NCBI RefSeq assembly: GCF_001592935.1
Contig: NZ_LRDB01000001.1
Location: 1-64,000, forward strand
Source: Roseivirga echinicomitans
GTDB taxonomy: Bacteria; Bacteroidota; Bacteroidia; Cytophagales; Cyclobacteriaceae
Length of the DNA: 64,000 nt
Direction: 5' to 3'
Within the stretch, counting starts at the first letter, position 1. Every line of letters starts with the position of its first letter. Below are positions 63,620-64,000 of this stretch, piece after piece. A program made the translations under genes and the position numbers. The notes under the pieces are model-generated. The model made no database searches. It was given only the letters and a program-made list of their open reading frames with translations, and was not told the origin of the DNA.

Positions 63620-63705
63620 ACCATACCTCCCTTCGGCAGCATTATCTGCATCAGGTTCAATGGGTATAATCTCAGCCCGTTGTTATAGGGCACCCCTTAA
63701 TTCGC
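63620..63705 (-). ncRNA. TPP riboswitch (THI element)
   Basis: The minus strand reads GGGGTGCCC, GGGCTGAGA, ATACCC, GAACCTGATG, GATAATGC and AGGGAGG in the conserved order of the THI box. All key blocks are present. It begins within a few bases of the predicted transcription start and lies about 60 nt before the receptor ATG. No strong intrinsic terminator stem follows, so control is probably at translation. Confidence 0.96.
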
Positions 63706-63707
63706 GA

Positions 63708-63738
63708 CAAAGGTAAAATAGTTTTTAACTATAGCAAG
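63708..63738 (-). promoter_or_regulatory. Promoter of the riboswitch-receptor transcript
   Basis: -7 box TACCTTTG (63708-63715) is a perfect match; CTTG (63735-63738), 19 bp upstream, is a one-mismatch -33 box. It overlaps the stop codon of the upstream NadR-like gene. Confidence 0.7.
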
Positions 63739-64000
63739 GCGCCAATGGCTTTCTTGGCTTGTTTGATACGCGTTTTTAAATCGCCCTGCGCCACAATGAA
63801 AGCTTTGTCATTGTCTTTCATCAAGTTGCGATAGATGTCAAAAAAATAAGATCTCATTTCTGGATGTTCACGCAACGGATCATCCTCATAGGGAATGTCA
63901 AAGTCAGTAATAATGTACAGATCGTAATATTGAACTTTAAGTTGGTTCAAGATCCATGGATCACAGCTTCCGTATTTGTGTTCGCTCCAAACTTTAATTA
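63729..64000 (-). CDS. NadR-like AAA kinase, C-terminal part (cut by window edge)
   Basis: About 90 residues visible, continuing past the window. VWSEHKYGSCDPWIL, YYDLYIITDFDIPYEDDPLREHPEMRSYF (read in two parts) and YRNLMKDNDKAFIVAQGDLK match the C-terminal half of NadR-type ribosylnicotinamide kinases (AAA, PF13521). Near a thiamine locus it is a candidate thiamine kinase, as proposed for tnr3-like genes in Bacteroidota (inference). The N-terminal P-loop is outside the window. Confidence 0.72.
   Translation of the reverse strand, partial: IKVWSEHKYGSCDPWILNQLKVQYYDLYIITDFDIPYEDDPLREHPEMRSYFFDIYRNLMKDNDKAFIVAQGDLKTRIKQAKKAIGALL

Noticed and set aside
63560-63620. Terminator hairpin between the TPP riboswitch and the receptor ATG
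   Set aside because: Only a short GGGA/TCCC pairing is seen and no T-run follows, so it is not called.

Overview
The window looks like chromosomal DNA of a marine-type Bacteroidota, most likely order Cytophagales. I see SusC/SusD-type outer-membrane uptake proteins, several TonB-dependent receptors with an N-terminal carboxypeptidase-regulatory-like domain, many lipoproteins, LytTR/LytS regulation, a BlaI/M56 pair, and repeated matches to the Bacteroidota sigma-A promoter (TTTG, 17-23 nt, TAnnTTTG). DNA is AT-rich, ribosome-binding sites are weak, and several genes appear to start at TTG. No phage, insertion sequence, CRISPR array, rRNA or tRNA gene was seen.

Layout. 1-4.2 kb: a SusC/SusD pair on the minus strand, SusD cut by the window edge. 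4.7-8.4 kb: a PadR regulator, a FtsX-type permease and a small membrane-anchored protein, with two near-identical 22-bp operator-like repeats over the padR start. 8.5-10.3 kb: a PLP-dependent sulfur amino-acid enzyme divergent from an Lrp/AsnC regulator, with a 15-bp palindrome between them. 10.3-13.8 kb: DoxX, a TPR lipoprotein and a VWA membrane protein. 13.9-16.3 kb: fabG and lpdA. 16.4-24.6 kb: a sigma factor and RskA-type anti-sigma factor, then an opposite-strand cluster of fasciclin, a DUF4331 family apparently split over two genes, a TPR lipoprotein, a His-rich membrane-anchored protein and a TonB receptor. I regard this as the best candidate for an uncharacterised system, possibly in metal handling.

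24.7-28.0 kb: a LytS/LytR two-component system with a DUF7010-like membrane protein and a secreted hydrolase. 28.0-32.4 kb: an unusual 11-residue-repeat membrane protein, a thioesterase, a DinB-like protein, a beta-propeller lipoprotein and the decayed start of a second lipoprotein. 32.4-41.2 kb: housekeeping and accessory genes (pruA, HAD phosphatase, ArsR, CPBP-like protease, two SDR enzymes, a pentapeptide-like protein, DUF4920, XRE regulator). 41.6-46 kb: a TPR/WG-repeat protein and a PafA-type alkaline phosphatase. 46-55.4 kb: EamA transporter, dusB, a CPBP protease, and lipid and core metabolism (cdsA, glutamate dehydrogenase, psd, free-methionine sulfoxide reductase, ribD, prmC). 55.4-57.9 kb: two tandem near-duplicate beta-propeller lipoproteins. 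57.9-60.1 kb: blaI plus an M56 peptidase with a TonB-like C-terminus, and two dyads upstream.

60.2-64 kb: a thiamine locus. A TPP riboswitch with its own promoter leads a TonB receptor, flanked by a thiamine-pyrophosphokinase-like gene and a NadR-like kinase cut by the window edge. All family assignments come from reading the sequence; no database search was run.
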